Assembly: GCA_026874595.1 (NCBI GenBank)
Contig: CM049307.1
Coordinates: forward strand, 93,284,330-93,348,329
Length of the DNA: 64,000 bases
From: Sipunculus nudus
Lineage: Eukaryota > Annelida > Sipuncula > Golfingiida > Sipunculidae
Direction: 5' to 3'
Shown: one piece after another, positions 60,548-64,000 of the stretch
Numbering within the stretch: the first letter of the stretch is position 1
Layout: every line of letters starts with the position of its first letter
Notes under the pieces: model-generated
Told to the model about the DNA's origin: nothing
Database searches by the model: none
Seen by the model: only the letters and a program-made list of their open reading frames with translations
Made by a program: the position numbers and the translations under genes

Positions 60548-60707
60548 GACCCTAAAAACCGACAATTGACCCCAATCGGCTGCATTGGACTCCGTTTTGA
60601 AGCACTAAACCCCGACTGGCAGCACTGGACCCCGGCTGGAAGCATTGACCCCCAAATGGCGGCACTTGTATCCGACTTGCGGCACTGGACCCCAAATAGC
60701 GGCACTT
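60548..60707 (+). repeat. Regular 20-bp minisatellite, eight units
   Basis: The 160 bases split into eight units of about 20 with consensus GACCCCNANTGGCGGCACTG. The period is almost exact although the units differ by up to a third of their bases, so length is better kept than sequence. Confidence 0.9.
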
Positions 60708-60875
60708 GATTTTTTAATTCAATTTATATTAATATAACACCACTTTCTAATATTTTGTAATCCAGAACACGTTTGTAAAGTTCTAGCTAGAAGATTTTTC
60801 TATAAATATTTCCTAAATTATCTGTGTTTAAAATGTGGTTAAATAATCAGTATCACCCAATTTTCACACACAACT

Positions 60876-60878
<3 letters not shown>

Positions 60879-60919
<41 letters not shown>
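60879..60919. repeat. (TA)n microsatellite
   Basis: About twenty TA units. Confidence 0.95.
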
Positions 60920-60922
<3 letters not shown>

Positions 60923-61779
60923 TATAAAATAATAAATAATATAAGAAGCACACAAAATTGATTATTCTTTGTGACGCATGAGCTTTTCTTATTATATTAA
61001 ACAATCATCAGATCAAACTTTAAATTTAAATACTCTTCCTCGATGAAGGTATACCCTTCGTAAAGTTTAATACGAATATACAGACACACCCCAGGCGTAA
61101 TTTTTAGAAATCTTACTAGGAATAAAAAAGTTACATCAAAGCACAGTGTGGTGAAAGATGTATAATTTGTATTAGAAAAGGGGGTTTCTACACTTATACA
61201 TATACATTTGAGAGAAAATATATATTAGGTATTTTGAATGAAACTGTCAAAACTTCATCCTAATTGGAATTCAGAATGTTTCAGTTTAGATTGCATAATC
61301 GAAATATTTGATCAAACAATAATGTGTATTCAAACAATTTTAAAACATTTATCAAAAATATGTTTTTCAGGTGGAACAAATAAACATAAGTGTATCTCTC
61401 TTTAAATTAATGTTGCTTGCATGGACAAAAGATATGGCGTTATATAAGAAGAACTATTTTCTATTTTAATGTTTATTATATAACAAAATATTGAGGACCT
61501 TGAAAATTAAACTAAAAGGCAGATCCCCCCCCCCCAAAAAAAAAAAAAAATAATATTCGAGCCTATCAAAAGGCTGTGACATGAGCTACACATTAATATA
61601 TATATTTCCTAGAATATATTCCACCATGTCATCATTTGAAATTAATATATTTAAATATTGTTACGCTAACTTAACACTATTCGTCTGAAATTAACGGAAC
61701 ACATGGAAGAAACATGCAGTTTTATAATACATCTTGTCTAGAAGGGAGGTATCTATTCCAGATATTGCCACAGTGTGCT
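60920..61779. other. AT-rich stretch without a recognisable gene
   Basis: It contains a poly(C)-poly(A) junction at 61526-61550. No exon was recognised. Confidence 0.5.
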
Positions 61780-62930
61780 ACAGGTCCAGGTGTCGCACTA
61801 GTTAGAACAGGGTATATTCCTATGTATATGTGATCGCTTTTTGTGCAGATGCTATTCTGGATGTGTGGAGTATAAAAGAAATTAGTTTTCTTGAAAAAAA
61901 AACACTTTTAATTGAAGAATTAATGATTTCAATCGACCAACTATTCCTCCTAGAATTGACTCTGGAACAATTTTCACATCATTGCTATATTTCTGAAATA
62001 ATTATGTATATTTTGACTTATTTCATTTATAAGCAATAAATCATATTATTTAAATAAGCTATATGTACAATCTCCAGATCAACTTGTATTGATTATTCCC
62101 TAAAATCTAAAATACACCCTACGTTGGATAACATCTTACATGGGCAGGTTTTACCAGTTGTCTTGCTTTAACTGTAAGTTCTAATCCAGTTATGAATGTA
62201 CAAATAATCACCAGGTGTACACTACGGTTTGTATTGCAACAAATGAGATATTTTTATCCAGAATGTTATTTACCAATCATTAACAATATAAATTAAATGT
62301 CCTGCATCATATAGAACTGTAAGGCGCTTTCCGTTTATACCTTAGAATAGAAATATATCTAGTTATTAAAGCATTAAGCAGAATTTTTCAATCGTCCTAT
62401 ATCAAAATGAAAAAGTTCACGTTTCAAATTTTGAAATTTAAGTAAATGCTGAAATCGGGTATTTTAACATTGTTTATAAGAAACATGGTATCCAAGGTTG
62501 TATGACAGTGATGTAATACTGGGTAAAATAGCCTTTAATTCTGAATAAATGGGTCTCCAATACTGCATGGTTTTTAAAGCATGAAATAGATTGCTCAGGT
62601 TGTGTGGGGGATCTTATGATTTATAAACTCCCTTTCATCCGTTCTAGCAGACCTAACCACTGCTTTAACAAGCCTGGTGTATGCTAGGGTAGTTTTCTGT
62701 AGTGTAGCTTTTTCCTTTTTCGTTGCTTTGAAAAAAATAAACTTTACTCGATCAAAAGTATTCATAAATTTTGTTCATTTCAGCTTATTGTTGCTGTGCC
62801 ATTCTTACACTTCTTACCTATTTTGTATGTTATTTTATAACAAAAAATTGACCTTCTTGATTCTTATATCTTGATGACTTTCTTTCAATTAATAATCATC
62901 GCATGATACCAATAATTTACATATTTTTTT
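61780..62930 (+). repeat. Tandem duplication of about 1.1 kb, unit 1
   Basis: Collinear with 62990-64000. Shared landmarks are ACAGGT...CAC.C.GTTAGA, TTTCTGAAATAATTATGTAT, CTTCAGATCAACT-like sequence, ACCCTAC..TGGA, TATGGGCA and the three-copy repeat (62360-62700), ending near GACCTTCTTGATTCT. Divergence is considerable, roughly 25-30% by eye. No conserved open frame. Confidence 0.8.
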
Positions 62931-62989
62931 CAGTCTTTGTTTAAATTGGTCGTTTGAACTCTTATTCCTTCATTCAGAGTCTGATAACG

Positions 62990-64000
62990 AGGTACAGGTG
63001 ACACACCCGTTAGACCAGGGCATATTTATTATGCAGGTGACCGCTATTTGTGCAGAGTTTGCAAGCATTCCTACATTTCTGAAATAATTATGTATATTTT
63101 CATTCTTAGTCATAATATTCATATTTTTTAAATAAGCTTCAGATCAACTGAAAATGATTAGACCTAAAATTTTAAACATACCCTACAATGGAGCACATCT
63201 AATATGGGCACGTTTCTCCAGGTGCCTGGCCTCAATTCTAACAAGCGTACATGATGGTTTGTAAAAGAGATATTAGCAAAGTACGAGGAGTATATAAAAA
63301 GTATAATCAACAATTTATTTGTCAAAGCTTTTATTTACTAATAATAATTATTATAAATTTAATTTGTCTTGCAGCATTCAGAACTGTAAAGCGTTCAGCA
63401 TTTATATATAAGGGTAGAACAGATAAGGTTAGAACGCCTCTAAAACATATACACAGAAATTCCCAATCGTCGTAAAGCAAATAGAAAAGTTACGTTTCAT
63501 ATTTTGAACTTAAGAATATAATATTTATAACTTAAGAAAATAGATGAAATATGTTATTTTAAAATTGTCTAAAAAATAGGAAATATGGTATCCAAGAGGT
63601 TGTGTTTGTAAAACTGCGTACTTTTACGTTTAATTCTGAATGACTTAGTCTAGAATATTCATGTTTTTTAAGGCAAGAGATACAGTGATCGGAGTGTGCA
63701 TGGGATCAGCAGATTAAAAAAGTTCCTCTAACCCGTTCAAGCAAAATAGGCCTCGTGTATACTCGAATGTTTTCCTTTATTGCAACTTCTTCCTATATTT
63801 GCTTCGAATGGAATAAACTTTTATCGAATAAGCATATTTTTAAATATTGTACACTTCAACTGACTGATTATTGTTGTGCAATTCTCACCATTATATTTGA
63901 TTTTCATTTTATTTAAAGAGACTTTAAAGTGACCTTCTTGGTTCTAACGTCTGAAAAAAGGTGATTTTTTCCCTCAAGTAAAATATCGCCTTATTCCAAT
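62990..64000 (+). repeat. Tandem duplication of about 1.1 kb, unit 2
   Basis: Second unit of the duplication. The three-copy repeat portion is at about 63440-63790 and the GACCTTCTTGGTTCT end block is at about 63932. It may continue beyond the window. Confidence 0.75.

Overview
The window looks like AT-rich genomic DNA from a metazoan, most likely a marine invertebrate and plausibly a mollusc. Coding sequence is sparse and split into short exons with GT/AG borders. The recognisable host exons encode CUB, PAN/apple and C-type lectin (CTLD) modules of secreted proteins. Most of the rest is decayed transposons, microsatellites and minisatellites. No operons, rRNA, CRISPR array or complete tRNA gene was seen. 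The mollusc assignment is inference from this style; the sequence shows only that the DNA is eukaryotic.

Layout. From 1563 to 18410 and again from 42845 to 50425 the DNA is built from one large, low-copy repeat family with no convincing coding content. Locus A (1563-13670) and locus C (42845-50425) each hold an alpha arm followed by a beta arm. Locus B (14555-18410) is a shortened version. The alpha and beta arms share a collinear core, so the family probably arose by tandem duplication. Locus A was later hit by a PIF/Harbinger element (about 4662-6450) and a hAT element (7894-9130); loci B and C preserve the empty hAT site. A 23-bp-type minisatellite and a (TG)n-poly(G) tract sit at the same place in all three beta arms. 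A LINE remnant on the minus strand (about 18640-20350) follows locus B.

From about 39510 down to 26966 on the minus strand lies an inferred secreted-protein gene: a PAN/apple exon (39279-39510), a Thr/Pro-rich linker exon (36239-36331), CTLD exon 1 (30512-30720) and CTLD exon 2 (27136-27331), then an AATAAA signal. Splice phases agree from linker to CTLD 1 to CTLD 2. Both CTLD exons carry a one-base frameshift and the last CTLD cysteine is lost, so this copy is a young pseudogene or the assembly has small indels. The PAN exon ends in a phase that does not match the linker exon.

From 41338 to 42848 lie AT-rich microsatellites, two near-perfect palindromes and a Penelope-like GIY-YIG endonuclease remnant on the minus strand. 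A pogo/Tigger element with TA target duplications occupies 50887-52143. At 58508-57832 (minus) two exons encode one complete CUB domain with intact splice sites and a nearby poly(A) signal; this is the best host gene evidence in the window. The right end holds inverted and tandem duplications (59310-60120, 61780-64000) and a regular 20-bp minisatellite.
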